Shown: positions 53,043 to 63,400 of the stretch, in pieces
Layout of the letters: the number at the start of each line of letters is the position of its first letter
How positions within the stretch are numbered: position 1 is the first letter of the stretch
NCBI GenBank assembly: GCA_050305515.1
Contig: JBNLFL010000020.1
Location: 62,001-126,000 of the forward strand
Reading direction: 5' to 3'
DNA length: 64,000 nucleotides
From: JAFGUB01 sp050305515
GTDB taxonomy: Bacteria > Campylobacterota > Campylobacteria > Campylobacterales > Sulfurimonadaceae
The notes under the pieces: generated by a model
Database searches by the model: none
What the model saw: only the letters and a program-made list of their open reading frames with translations
Told to the model about the DNA's origin: nothing
Translations under genes and position numbers: made by a program

Positions 53043-53098
53043 GTTTTCAGGTACATTAATAAAAGTACTTCTCTTACTCCTCGTGGCAAGGACACTAT

Positions 53099-54469
53099 GT
53101 GATAGAAGAAAATACTCCGACAACCCAAAAGTTCTGGGATCTTTTTTCCAAACAAAACCGACAGAAAATTGAGCAGTTTGAATCGTATATGGACAAATTT
53201 GCTGTCAATTTTAATTTGTACAAAGACGGCAATTTTATTGAACGCGCACTTCCGTTCGATGTTGTTCCCCGCATCATCGAAGCTCGGGAATTCGACAAAA
53301 TCGAACGCGGGCTTTCCCAGCGTATCATGGCACTCAATCTTTTTCTCGAAGATCTTTATACCGACCGCAAAATCATTAAAGACGGGGTGATTCCTCAGGA
53401 ATTTATTGATCAGGCCAAAGGCTTTTTACATGAATTTGTAGGCTTTTCGCCGGCTAAAAAAGTACGTACCCACATTAACGGTATCGACCTCGTCAAAGAC
53501 ACCGTCAGCGGCGAATGGATGATTCTTGAAGACAACCTGCGTGTTCCCAGCGGTGCCAGCTACCCACTCTCCATCCGAAATACCTACCGCAAGATCTATC
53601 CCGAATTTTTCGAAAAGATGCAGATCCGTCCCATCTCCAACTATCCCGAGATTCTGCGTGAATCCATGAACCATGTCAACCTCGGCGGTATCAACGTGGT
53701 ACTCACTCCCGGACGTTTCAACTCGGCCTATTATGAGCACAGCTACCTCGCGCAGCAGGTGGGGGCCGAGCTGGTACGCGGCCATGAACTGGTCGTAGAG
53801 AACAAAGTACTCTACTTCAAAAACTATAATGGCAAAAAAATTCGCGTCGGAGCCGTGTACCGACGTCTGGATGACGAGTTTCTTGATCCGCTCCGGTTTA
53901 ATGCGGAGAGCCTCATCGGGGTTCCGGATATCATCGATGCCTACCTCGCCGGCAATGTCGCCATTATGAATGCCATCGGAAACGGTGTGGCTGATGACAA
54001 GGGTATCTACTACTTCGTGCCGAAAATGATCGAGTACTATCTGGGCGAGACCCCGATACTCTCCAATGCGCCCACCTATCTGCCCTACTTTGAGCAGGAT
54101 AAAAAATATATTTTTGACAACATCGAGAAACTTGTTATCAAAGATGTCGCCGAAGCGGGCGGTTACGGGGTACTTTTTGGACATACGATGAGCAAACTGC
54201 AGCTTGAGGACATCGCACGGCTTATCAAAAGCGATCCGCGCCGCTTTATTGCTCAGGAGCTCATCGAATTTTATGATGAACGCTGCTACATCAACGGCAA
54301 GATCGTACCGCGCAAGGCAGACTTCCGCGCCTACGTCGTCATGGCAGATGAACCAAAGGTCTGGAACTGCGGTTTGACGCGCTATGCCATGGAAGAGGGA
54401 AACTATCTGGTCAACTCTTCGCAAGGCGGCGGATTTAAAGACACCTGGGTGATCGAGGAGCACAAATGA
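53099..54469 (+). CDS. Circularly permuted ATP-grasp protein
   Basis: This 456-residue protein belongs to the circularly permuted ATP-grasp family (DUF404/DUF407), predicted amide-bond-forming ligases. Matching segments are FDVVPRIIEAREFDKIERGL, GEWMILEDNLRVPSG, and the C-terminal SSQGGGFKDTW. The start is GTG 53099. It overlaps the alpha-E gene by 4 bp. Comparative studies link these enzymes with alpha-E, transglutaminase and peptidase genes in a putative peptide-synthesis or modification pathway; the products are unknown. Confidence 0.9.
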   Translation: MIEENTPTTQKFWDLFSKQNRQKIEQFESYMDKFAVNFNLYKDGNFIERALPFDVVPRIIEAREFDKIERGLSQRIMALNLFLEDLYTDRKIIKDGVIPQEFIDQAKGFLHEFVGFSPAKKVRTHINGIDLVKDTVSGEWMILEDNLRVPSGASYPLSIRNTYRKIYPEFFEKMQIRPISNYPEILRESMNHVNLGGINVVLTPGRFNSAYYEHSYLAQQVGAELVRGHELVVENKVLYFKNYNGKKIRVGAVYRRLDDEFLDPLRFNAESLIGVPDIIDAYLAGNVAIMNAIGNGVADDKGIYYFVPKMIEYYLGETPILSNAPTYLPYFEQDKKYIFDNIEKLVIKDVAEAGGYGVLFGHTMSKLQLEDIARLIKSDPRRFIAQELIEFYDERCYINGKIVPRKADFRAYVVMADEPKVWNCGLTRYAMEEGNYLVNSSQGGGFKDTWVIEEHK

Positions 54470-55137
54470 ATCAGTTACTGACCGCCAACACTGCGACCAA
54501 TCTCTACTGGTTTGGCCGCTATATCGAACGGATGGAAGCCATTTTGATCGAACTCTCCGATCTTTTTGACGCCATCGTTGATGTCGATGCCGATGCCGGT
54601 AAAAAATTTTATGCCAATCTCGGTATTGATATCAGCTATGAAGGTGCCCGAAATTTTCTGAATGAAGCCGTTTTCGGAAAGCATGACGTCAATCTGGTCG
54701 AGATGGCGTACAATGCCCGCGAAAATGCCATTATCAGCCGCAGTTTCATCGATACCGAAGCCTTCGGTACCGTTATTGAACTCTACCGGACGCTCGAACA
54801 TGAGAGCAAAAGTGTCTTTGAAGTCGATTTTGATTACGTCGATGAAATACTTACCCGTATCAGTGCTGTCTGGGGTGGTCTCAACCATCACATGCAGCGC
54901 CGCAAGAGCGATTATTTTATTCGGTTGGGAAAACTGGTCGAAAAGGTTGACTTTAATCTCAGACAGGAGTGCGAAGATACCTTTCTTAATGTGATTTTAG
55001 AAGAAATCGATACAATTGCGCAAATACTCGTCCCCGAATATGAGCGCATCGACTTGGGCAATATGGATCGTGACACCCTTATCGCCGAGGTTAACACAAA
55101 AATTCTGCGCATCATAGTGGACGAACCAACACACTAG
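54466..55137 (+). CDS. Alpha-E domain protein
   Basis: This 223-residue all-helical protein is an alpha-E domain protein, the usual partner of circularly permuted ATP-grasp enzymes. The signature TNLYWFGRYIERME lies near residues 11-24 and is shared with the C-terminal half of the fused protein encoded at 57916-60408. It overlaps the ATP-grasp gene by 4 bp, so the two probably form a complex. The biochemical role is not established. Confidence 0.88.
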   Translation: MNQLLTANTATNLYWFGRYIERMEAILIELSDLFDAIVDVDADAGKKFYANLGIDISYEGARNFLNEAVFGKHDVNLVEMAYNARENAIISRSFIDTEAFGTVIELYRTLEHESKSVFEVDFDYVDEILTRISAVWGGLNHHMQRRKSDYFIRLGKLVEKVDFNLRQECEDTFLNVILEEIDTIAQILVPEYERIDLGNMDRDTLIAEVNTKILRIIVDEPTH

Positions 55138-55150
55138 TACGAGGTCTCCC

Positions 55151-56101
55151 ATGACGACTACCGAAATCTTCGCTTCCGAACTGCCGGTTCAGGAGCGGCT
55201 CTCCATCAAACGTACCCGTTTTGGCCCCAGTAAACTGAAAAAGGGAGCCAAACGCATCAGTATTGTCAGCGGCATTCACGGTGACGAACTCGAAGGGCAG
55301 TATGTTATCTTCCTGCTGGCCGAGTGGCTGAAAAAGAACCCCTATGCACTTCAGGGCACTGTAGATATCTATCCCGCCGTCAATGCACTCGGTGTCGATG
55401 CCATCATCCGCTCGTTTCCGCTTTATGAAGTCGATCTTAACCGTACCTTTCCCGGCGGTGCTGAAGACTACCTTCCCGGACAGGTCGTTCATGCGCTGGC
55501 AGAAGATGTCAAAGGGAGTGACATCGCCATCGATATTCACTCCAGTAACATCTTTTTGCGCGAGATCCCTCAGATACGAATCAATGAAGAATTCGGCGAC
55601 ACCCTGATTCCACTGGCCAGGGAGCTCAATTGCGATTTTATCTGGGTTCACAGCGCTGTCACCGTACTTGAAGCCACCTTTTCGCATACGCTCAACGCCA
55701 TGGGCACAAAGACGCTCGTTGTAGAAATGGGCGTCGGCATGCGTGTCACGCAGGAATATGGACACCAGCTGCTTGCCGGTCTGCTCAACCTGATGAAAAA
55801 AGAGGGTATCATCGATACGGATGAGACCTTCGACATACGGGAACCGTACCTGAGCGAAGGCGGCGAAGTGATGTACCTCAACTCGCCGCGAAGCGGTCTC
55901 TTCGTACCTTCGCTCGAACACTGTTCCATGATTAAAAAAGGAGAGCTCATCGGCCGTATTGTCGATCCGCTCTCGGGAAGTGTCCGTGCCAGCATCAAAT
56001 CACCCGGAGACGGAATTCTCTTTACCCTCCGTGAGTACCCGGTTGTTTATGAAGGATCGCTGATAGCACGGATTTTGGGAGGCGTTCATGAAGAAGATTG
56101 A
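55151..56101 (+). CDS. Succinylglutamate desuccinylase/aspartoacylase-like hydrolase
   Basis: This 316-residue protein is an M14-like zinc deacylase of the AspA/AstE family. The zinc ligands are visible as His43 and Glu46 in GIHGDELEG and His130 in IDIHSSN, with a catalytic-type Glu192 in LVVEMGVG. The C-terminal domain has the beta-barrel segment KKGELIGRIVDPLSG. It should cleave an amide bond of a small N-acyl or peptide substrate. It is downstream of the ATP-grasp and alpha-E genes, suggesting it trims their product, and overlaps its inactive-looking paralogue by 14 bp. Confidence 0.87.
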   Translation: MTTTEIFASELPVQERLSIKRTRFGPSKLKKGAKRISIVSGIHGDELEGQYVIFLLAEWLKKNPYALQGTVDIYPAVNALGVDAIIRSFPLYEVDLNRTFPGGAEDYLPGQVVHALAEDVKGSDIAIDIHSSNIFLREIPQIRINEEFGDTLIPLARELNCDFIWVHSAVTVLEATFSHTLNAMGTKTLVVEMGVGMRVTQEYGHQLLAGLLNLMKKEGIIDTDETFDIREPYLSEGGEVMYLNSPRSGLFVPSLEHCSMIKKGELIGRIVDPLSGSVRASIKSPGDGILFTLREYPVVYEGSLIARILGGVHEED

Positions 56102-57026
56102 AATTTTACGCATCGAATCGCTCAGCCGCTCTCCGATGATCGTGGAGGGATACCGTTTTAAAGGGCAAGACAGCAGCGCACCGAGCGTTGCCATTGTCGG
56201 AGCACTCGAAGGCGCGACGATTCTGCCGCTGTATGTCGCATCAGCACTGGTCGATTTTCTTAAAAACTCTCTCGCATCCAAACGGATTCTCGGTGATATA
56301 TTAATCATTCCCTCCGTCAATCACTATGCACTGAATATCAGGGAACGCTTCTGGCCGCTGGACAAAACCAATCTCAATATGATGTTTCCCGGTTACGATC
56401 AGGGAGAAACCACGCAGCGCATCGCCAAACGTCTTTTTGACGCCCTCGAAGGGTTCAGTTACGGTATTTCGCTGGAAACGCGTCATGATCCGGCTACATG
56501 CCTGCCGCATATCACACTCTTTCAAAGTGGCTATGAAGATCTTGAAGGCGCCAAACGCTTCGGTTTTGACTTTTTATACCACAAGCCTTTAAGCTCTATC
56601 GATACGGTCACGCTCCAATACAACTGGCAGCTTTGGGAAACCAAAGCCTATTCGCTTATGTGTCCCGGAGATACGCAGGTCCATACCGAAACTGCGGACA
56701 AAATCTTTCACGGGATTCTCAGATTCTTGAGCCAAAGCGGTATTATCGATTACCACATGTTCGGCGGCGCCCAGACCGACATCATTACGCGCGAAGAGAT
56801 TGAAGTGGTCAAGGCACCCCGCAGCGGTATCTTTGTTCCCGAACGCAAACCGGGCTATTACCTCAACAAAGGCGAAAGCATCGGACGTATCATTCACGCC
56901 ATGACCGGAGAGGTAGCCCACCATTTCAGGGCACCCTGCGACGGCGTCATTACATGTATGAACAATCAGGCCCTGATCTACGAAAAAGCCGTCGCCTTCC
57001 GGATTGCCCGCAGCGGGTCAAACTAG
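56088..57026 (+). CDS. AspA-like paralogue without zinc ligands (pseudoenzyme)
   Basis: This 312-residue protein aligns over its length with the upstream AspA-like protein, including the C-terminal LNKGESIGRIIHAMTG region. All zinc and catalytic positions are changed: His43, Glu46, His130 and Glu192 of the neighbour correspond to Glu41, Thr44, Glu130 and a Leu/Met. It probably does not hydrolyse a substrate and may regulate, scaffold or bind ligand. Its TAG stop interlocks with the convergent gene's stop in one CTAG. Confidence 0.85.
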   Translation: MKKIEILRIESLSRSPMIVEGYRFKGQDSSAPSVAIVGALEGATILPLYVASALVDFLKNSLASKRILGDILIIPSVNHYALNIRERFWPLDKTNLNMMFPGYDQGETTQRIAKRLFDALEGFSYGISLETRHDPATCLPHITLFQSGYEDLEGAKRFGFDFLYHKPLSSIDTVTLQYNWQLWETKAYSLMCPGDTQVHTETADKIFHGILRFLSQSGIIDYHMFGGAQTDIITREEIEVVKAPRSGIFVPERKPGYYLNKGESIGRIIHAMTGEVAHHFRAPCDGVITCMNNQALIYEKAVAFRIARSGSN

Positions 57027-57919
57027 GGAACGGGGCGGACATCCACCATCACGCTGACGCGGCTCTCCCCGCTGCTGCGGACAACGCCCTGAAGCGGTGC
57101 GATATCACTGTAATCACGCCCCCATCCGAGCACAATATGCCGATGCGCCGGCAACACGTTATTGGTCGGATCAAAATCAACCCATCCGCTTCCGGGAATG
57201 TAAAGTGAAAACCATGCATGAGACGCATCAGCTCCAAAGAGTTTTTCTTCCCCCTCAGGCGGTTCTGTTTCGATATAGCCGCTGACATAGCGTACGGCAA
57301 ATCCCAAAGAGCGCAATGCGGCAATTGCCAGATGAGAAAAGTCCTGACACACGCCCTGACGCGCTTCAAAAACTTTTTCCACAGGTGTGCTGATATCGCT
57401 GAATCCCGGTTGAAACGTAAACTCGTCATAAATACGCCCCATAAACTCATAGACCGCTTCGAACAGAGGCCTGCTGCCGGGAAACGATTCCAGGGCGTAC
57501 AGACGCAACGCATCACTGACCAGAGGTGTCATCGGAGTTGGAAAGCAGTACTGCTTGACATCGATTATCTCAGCCGAAAAAAGGTTCAGCCGCTCCAAAG
57601 CTTCGGAAACGCTAATGGTGTTGGAACGGACCTCCGCATAACGCTGAACAAACCATTCCGGATCAAGCGTGACCTTCGAATGTGCAATGACACTCAGAAC
57701 GTCATGTGCCTCGCGAATGAGTATATGCATGATATCGTTGCCGAAATAGTCTTTAAAATAGTCCGTTTCAGCAGCTTCCGGAGTCACTTCCATCGCAAAT
57801 TCTCCCAGTTTTTGAAAGGGAGTTTCCCGGGGTTTGAGACGTGCCAGATTATGGCTGAATGTCACAAGATTCTGATAGCTAAAGCTGCTTTGATGATAAA
57901 TTTGATAGGTCATTGTCAC
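57023..57919 (-). CDS. Transglutaminase-like protein
   Basis: This 298-residue protein has an N-terminal bacterial transglutaminase-like domain (about 1-80) and a catalytic core with the triad Cys191 (QGVCQDFSH), His234 (DASHAWFSLY) and Asp250 (VDFDPTNN). No signal peptide is seen. It is the last gene of a minus-strand operon after the fused ATP-grasp/alpha-E gene, overlapping it by 4 bp. In this genomic context the family is predicted to act as a cytoplasmic peptidase or transpeptidase. Confidence 0.9.
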   Translation of the reverse strand: MTMTYQIYHQSSFSYQNLVTFSHNLARLKPRETPFQKLGEFAMEVTPEAAETDYFKDYFGNDIMHILIREAHDVLSVIAHSKVTLDPEWFVQRYAEVRSNTISVSEALERLNLFSAEIIDVKQYCFPTPMTPLVSDALRLYALESFPGSRPLFEAVYEFMGRIYDEFTFQPGFSDISTPVEKVFEARQGVCQDFSHLAIAALRSLGFAVRYVSGYIETEPPEGEEKLFGADASHAWFSLYIPGSGWVDFDPTNNVLPAHRHIVLGWGRDYSDIAPLQGVVRSSGESRVSVMVDVRPVP

Positions 57920-60408
57920 TCGTCATAATGGGCAAAATAGGTTTTCCCGAGCTCGTTCGAACTCATCGACAGCAGTTTTGAAATCTCGCTCAACAGGGAA
58001 TCAAGCTCTTTGCGGATCGTATCACTCTCCGAAACTACAACAAGCGTATCGGCGCGGGAACGGCGTAACAGTGAAAATGCTTCGAAAACAGGTTCCTCGT
58101 AGCGACTGAGGTAGAGCGCGTTACGTGATTTCGGCAATTCGCCAAGCAATTTTTGCAGTTCGGAAAGCTCGTAAATCAGTGATTTTGGGAAACGAATATC
58201 GAGAAGCATAAACTCAATGACGTTTTCCAGTTTTAACGATGTCCGATAATGCGCCCGGTACGCATTGAGACTTTCGCACGAGAGCAGCATGTTCTCGAGA
58301 ACTTCATTCTGGATCTGCATATCCAGATTACTGCACAATAACGCGCGGGCTTTGGAAACCAATAACAAAGAGCGCTCAATCCGGTCGCCGATACGATAGA
58401 GGGTGAGTCCCTGTTCCGTAAACAGGCTCTCCTCTATCAGTTGGCGGTATGCCATCATTTGCGTCAACAGCATTTCCAGGCCATTGGAAAGTACCCGCGA
58501 TGCGCTGTTCCTTGAACGGCTGAACGCGCTAAACTCGCGCATCATACGGTCAAAGATGCGCCATCCTTCCAGTGTCAGGAGATTTTTGACGTTGGCATTG
58601 ACATTCGTCAACATGGAGAGCGTATGCGCCAGTGAGCCGACTCGGGAAATATCGGTCGTCACCGAGCGTATCTCACTCAGTGTCTGCCGGACATCGGCAC
58701 CCAAAAAGCCGGGATAGCTCATCGTCATGTGTGTCAATGCCTGATTGAGCAGCGTCTGGGCGGTATCGCTGTAACGCTGTTCGCTGCGATAAAGATTGGC
58801 AATAAGCTTCAGCGATGTTCGAATCATGCGGGCAGTGATGATCGATCGCGTCAGATAGCGCCCCAGCCAGAACAGATGTTCCGCACGAAGGCTTGGCAGA
58901 TGTTCAAATGTTCCCGCCGGAAGTATCTGGTCCTGAAACTGGCTCTGCGGTTGGGCAAGCACCGGTTGGTCATTAATGATCCAGAGATCCTTGCTGCCCC
59001 CTCCGCTCTGACCCGATACCAGAAGCGAATCATTTATGGAACCGACACGCACCAGTCCACCCGGCATGACGGCATAATCAGAAGTATCACAGATGCAAAA
59101 CGCACGAATAATCGCTTTTCTCGGTTCGATAGTGCCATTGACGAGACTGGGCGTCGTGGAAAATTCAACACGTTCCTGACCGGTAAAACGGTAAGGACGC
59201 TCAAGAATTTTTTTTCGAAGGTTCTCAAGTTCCGCCTTGCTGAGCGTATCTGCAATATAGGTATGACGTTTATCCGCACGATCAATACTTTTAATAATCA
59301 GATTCGGCAGGTTTTCAAGGACATAATCGCGTTCGCGTTTCTGCCCGCACCACCACGTCGCAATCTGCGGCAGCTGCAGCTCTTCATCAAGGAAAAATTT
59401 TGCGGCCGCGCTCATAAAGGGATTCAGTCCGGGATTTTCAAGCAATCCGCTTCCCAGCGGATTGGCCATAGCCACACTCTGCGACCGTATGGCCTGAACC
59501 AGCCCCGCGACACCCAGATGCGAGTCGTGACGCAGCTCCAGCGGATCGCAGAAAGAGTCATCTACCCGCCGCAATACGGTATCGACGCGGCGTAAACCCT
59601 TAAGGCTCCGAAGCCAGAGTTTGTTCCCTTTACAGAGCAGATCCTGTCCCTGAACCAGTGTCAACCCCAGAAAGGAGCTCAGATAGGCATGTTCGAAATA
59701 GGTTTCATTGTAGGGTCCGGGGCTCAGCAGGACATTGAGCGGACGTTCGCTGCTGTGCGGGCCAATACTGTGCAGCATGCGTTTAAAGGCATCGAGAAAA
59801 CCGGAAAGACGCCGAATCTCGACACCGGAATAGAGTTCGCTCATTGCACCGTTCATGGCCAAACGGTTTTCAATGGCATAACCCAGACCCGAAGGTGCCT
59901 GCGTGCGGTCATTAATGATCCACATCTTTCCATCGGGCCCGCGCGACATATCTGCCGCATAAATTTTCAGCGCCGCACGCTTGTCATTTAGAAGACCCTG
60001 TGCCGGACGAATAAAGCCCTGATGGGCAAAAATGACTTCAGCCGGAACGATCCCGTTTTTAAGCACGCGCTGCTCGCCGTAAAGATCTTTAAGAAGCAGA
60101 TCAAGAAGACGGGCGCGTTGCTGCAGGCCAGCTTCGATGCCACGCCATTCACCACTGTCAAGAACCATTGGAATCGGGTCAAGCCGCCAGGGACGGTTGA
60201 GCCCCTCCGGGTCATCATAGACGTTGTAGGTAACCCCGTTCTCTTCCAGACGCCAGTCAATATCTTTCTGTCTGGCACGCAATCCTGAGAGATTGAGTGT
60301 TTCAAGCACGTTATGCAGCGAACTCCAATGCGCACGTACCTGATGCTCGGCATCAAACATCTCATCATAAGCCGAACGCGCTACGTAAGTATCAAACAGG
60401 GACGCCAT
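57916..60408 (-). CDS. Fused circularly permuted ATP-grasp/alpha-E protein
   Basis: This 830-residue protein joins an ATP-grasp half (about 1-480; GGGSKDLWIINDQ near its end) to an alpha-E half (about 510-825; AEHLFWLGRYLTRSI). It is thus a fused counterpart of the split pair encoded at 53099-55137, and the window holds two versions of the same ligase module. It overlaps the downstream transglutaminase gene by 4 bp and the upstream gene by 1 bp (TGATG), so all three are translated together. Confidence 0.9.
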   Translation of the reverse strand: MASLFDTYVARSAYDEMFDAEHQVRAHWSSLHNVLETLNLSGLRARQKDIDWRLEENGVTYNVYDDPEGLNRPWRLDPIPMVLDSGEWRGIEAGLQQRARLLDLLLKDLYGEQRVLKNGIVPAEVIFAHQGFIRPAQGLLNDKRAALKIYAADMSRGPDGKMWIINDRTQAPSGLGYAIENRLAMNGAMSELYSGVEIRRLSGFLDAFKRMLHSIGPHSSERPLNVLLSPGPYNETYFEHAYLSSFLGLTLVQGQDLLCKGNKLWLRSLKGLRRVDTVLRRVDDSFCDPLELRHDSHLGVAGLVQAIRSQSVAMANPLGSGLLENPGLNPFMSAAAKFFLDEELQLPQIATWWCGQKRERDYVLENLPNLIIKSIDRADKRHTYIADTLSKAELENLRKKILERPYRFTGQERVEFSTTPSLVNGTIEPRKAIIRAFCICDTSDYAVMPGGLVRVGSINDSLLVSGQSGGGSKDLWIINDQPVLAQPQSQFQDQILPAGTFEHLPSLRAEHLFWLGRYLTRSIITARMIRTSLKLIANLYRSEQRYSDTAQTLLNQALTHMTMSYPGFLGADVRQTLSEIRSVTTDISRVGSLAHTLSMLTNVNANVKNLLTLEGWRIFDRMMREFSAFSRSRNSASRVLSNGLEMLLTQMMAYRQLIEESLFTEQGLTLYRIGDRIERSLLLVSKARALLCSNLDMQIQNEVLENMLLSCESLNAYRAHYRTSLKLENVIEFMLLDIRFPKSLIYELSELQKLLGELPKSRNALYLSRYEEPVFEAFSLLRRSRADTLVVVSESDTIRKELDSLLSEISKLLSMSSNELGKTYFAHYDE

Positions 60409-63400
60409 CAGACTCCTTGAGGCGGCATAGGACTTTTACGACGCAGGTCAAGCGTGTGCGGGTACTCACGGCTCTGAGGCACTTCCTGATACATAAAGTG
60501 CGTCTCTTTGACATGCGGTATCACGACACGCCCTTTCGCCTCGGTTTCATGCTGCATCTGATGCTGTTCGCGAATAGGAGGGGTGATGTCTTCAACCTCT
60601 CCGGGCGTATGTCCGAAATTCCAGAAACGGTTGATGCGACGTGACTCCGCTTCATAACTGTTGACCGGGAAGGTATCATAAGAGCGGCCGCCCGGATGCG
60701 ATACAAAGTAGGTAAAGCCGCCGACACTGCGGCGGTTCCAGGTATCGACCACGTCAAAGACCAGAGGCGTATCGACTCCGATGGTCGGATGCAGTGCCGA
60801 CCAGGGCTGCCACGCTTTGTAACGGACACCCGAAACGTATTCGCCTTCGACGCCCGTTGAGACCAGCGGTACTTTAACACCGTTACATGTAAGCACATAA
60901 CGCTCGCTTACAAAGTCTTTTACTTTGACCTGCACCCGTTCCAGCGACGAATCAACATAACGCGCCGTGCCCTGCGAGCCCGACTCTTCACCCAGAACAT
61001 GCCACGGTTCAATGGCGGCACGCAGTTCAAAGTCCATAGACGCCACCCGTGTCATACCGTAAAGCGGGAAACGGAATTCAAAGAAGGGATCAAACCAGTC
61101 AAGTTTGAAAGGGTATCCTTCCGCATTCAAAAACTCGACGATATCGCGGATATCCTCTTTGACATAGTGCTCAAGCAGGAACTTGTCATGCAGCTGCGTT
61201 CCCCACCGCACCAGTTTCTGCTCGTAAGGTTTGCGCCAGAAGAGCGCCACAAGTGTCCGTACCAGCAGCATCTGCATCAGGCTCATCCGGGCATGCGGCG
61301 GCATATCGAATCCGCGCAGTTCCAGAATTCCCAGACGTCCGCTTGACGAATCGGGAGAATAAAGCTTGTCGATACAGAATTCGCTGCGGTGGGTATTTCC
61401 CGTAATATCGGTCAGCATGTGGCGGAAAAGCCTGTCGGTAAGCCAGAAGGGAACCGGTCCGTCTTTTGGCATCTGTGCAAAGGCGATTTCCAGTTCATAC
61501 AGATTTTCAAGCCGCCCCTCATCCACACGTGGTGCCTGAGACGTCGGCCCGATAAAGGAACCGGAAAAGAGGTACGAAAGTCCCGGATGATGCTGCCAGA
61601 AGGTAATGAGCGAACGCAGCAGCATCGGGTTGCGAAGCAGCGGACTGTCCGGCGGTGTCAATCCGCCGATTGTGACATGATTGCCGCCTCCGGTTCCGGT
61701 ATGCTTGCCGTCAACCATGAATTTTTCGGTTCCCAGACGCGACTGTCGCGCCTCCTCATAGAGATCGAGGATCGTATCGCTGAGCTCCTTCCATGTGGAG
61801 GTCGGATGGATATTGACTTCAATGACACCCGGATCCGGCGTTACGCGGATCTTCTCGATACGCAGGTCATTAGGTGGTTCATACCCTTCAAGCATGACCG
61901 GAATCTTCAATGCCGCCGCAGTGGTTTCAATGGCTGCCATCAGATCCATAAACGCTTCCGCAACCTGAAGCGGCGGCAGGAAGATAAAGAGTTTTCCCTC
62001 GCGAACTTCAACACTCAAAGCGGTACGGACAAAAGCATCGTAGGCATTGAACTGCGTGGTTTTGTTTGAAACGCTTTTGGCGCGCGCTTCGACCGCATCA
62101 TGATACGTTCCAAGCGCCGGGAAACTGGCAAAAAGATCAGGTTCGAAACTCTGTTCGAGTTCGACATGCGGTTTGTGCTGTAGCGAATCAAGCGGCAGCC
62201 GGAGTCCCACAGGCGAATTCCCGGGTATGAGAAAAAGGCTCTGACGTCTGAAAGACCAGCTCGACGTGATCCAGCGCGTGCGTCCCCATCCCAGAGGGAG
62301 TACGAAACCGCGAGGTGTTTTCAGGCCCCGCGAGAGGGAGTCCGCCAGTTGACGGCGTTCAAGCGAGTCTTCCAGTTTGGCCTCAAGCGGATTGACATCT
62401 ATCGGCAGCATCGCCTCCTCCAACAGTGCCGCGATCGGATCTTCAAATGCCGGAATGATATTTTTCTCGCTGATTCCCAGATTAAGACTCAAGCGCTGCA
62501 AAAATGTTTCGGCATCGGATTCACTCAGATCGAAATGCTGATCCATGCCGCAAAGCAGGTCCGGATTTTTCCAGATCGGCTTGCCGTCTTTGCGCCAGAA
62601 AATCGTCTGCATCCAGCGCGGCAGCGGTTCGCCGGGATACCACTTGCCCTGCGCATGATGCAAGACGCCGCCGGGACCGAATTTGTTCAAAAGCCGTCGA
62701 GAAAGGACCGTGGCGCGTTCACGCTTGTGCGGACCGTCCGCATCGGTGTTCCACTGCTCGGATTCCATATCATCAACGGAAACGAATGTCGGCTCCCCGC
62801 CCATGGTCATACGGACATCATTGCGCTGCAGCTCTTCATCCACATCAAATCCCAGCTGATAGATCGCTTCCCATTGATCATCACGATACGGTTTGGTTAC
62901 CCGAGGAGATTCGAAAATACGCGTTACCGTGTTCGAATATTCAAACTCCGTTTCGCATTTGTCCATCAGCCCCTCTACCGCTGCGGCACTTTCGGGATTG
63001 GGAGTACACGCAAGCGGAATATGCCCTTCGCCGGCAAAGAGACCGCTGGTAGCATCAAGACCGATCCAGCCTGCTCCGGGAATATAGACTTCCGTCCATG
63101 CGTGCAGATCGGTAAAATCGTTTTCGGGACCGCTGGGGCCATCAAGCGATTTGACATCGGCGCTCAACTGCACCAGATAACCGGAGACAAAACGTGCCGC
63201 CAGACCGTAATGACGCAGAACCTGAACGAAGAGCCATGCAAAATCGCGGCAGGAACCAAGTTTGTTGCCCAATGTCACTTCACAGGTCTGAACACCGGGT
63301 TCCATGCGAATCGTGTAATTCAGATAGGTATTGATCTTCGTATTAAGATAGACCAGAAAGTCAATAATGGGCAGTTCTTTGGCGTGCAGCGTCTTCAAAA

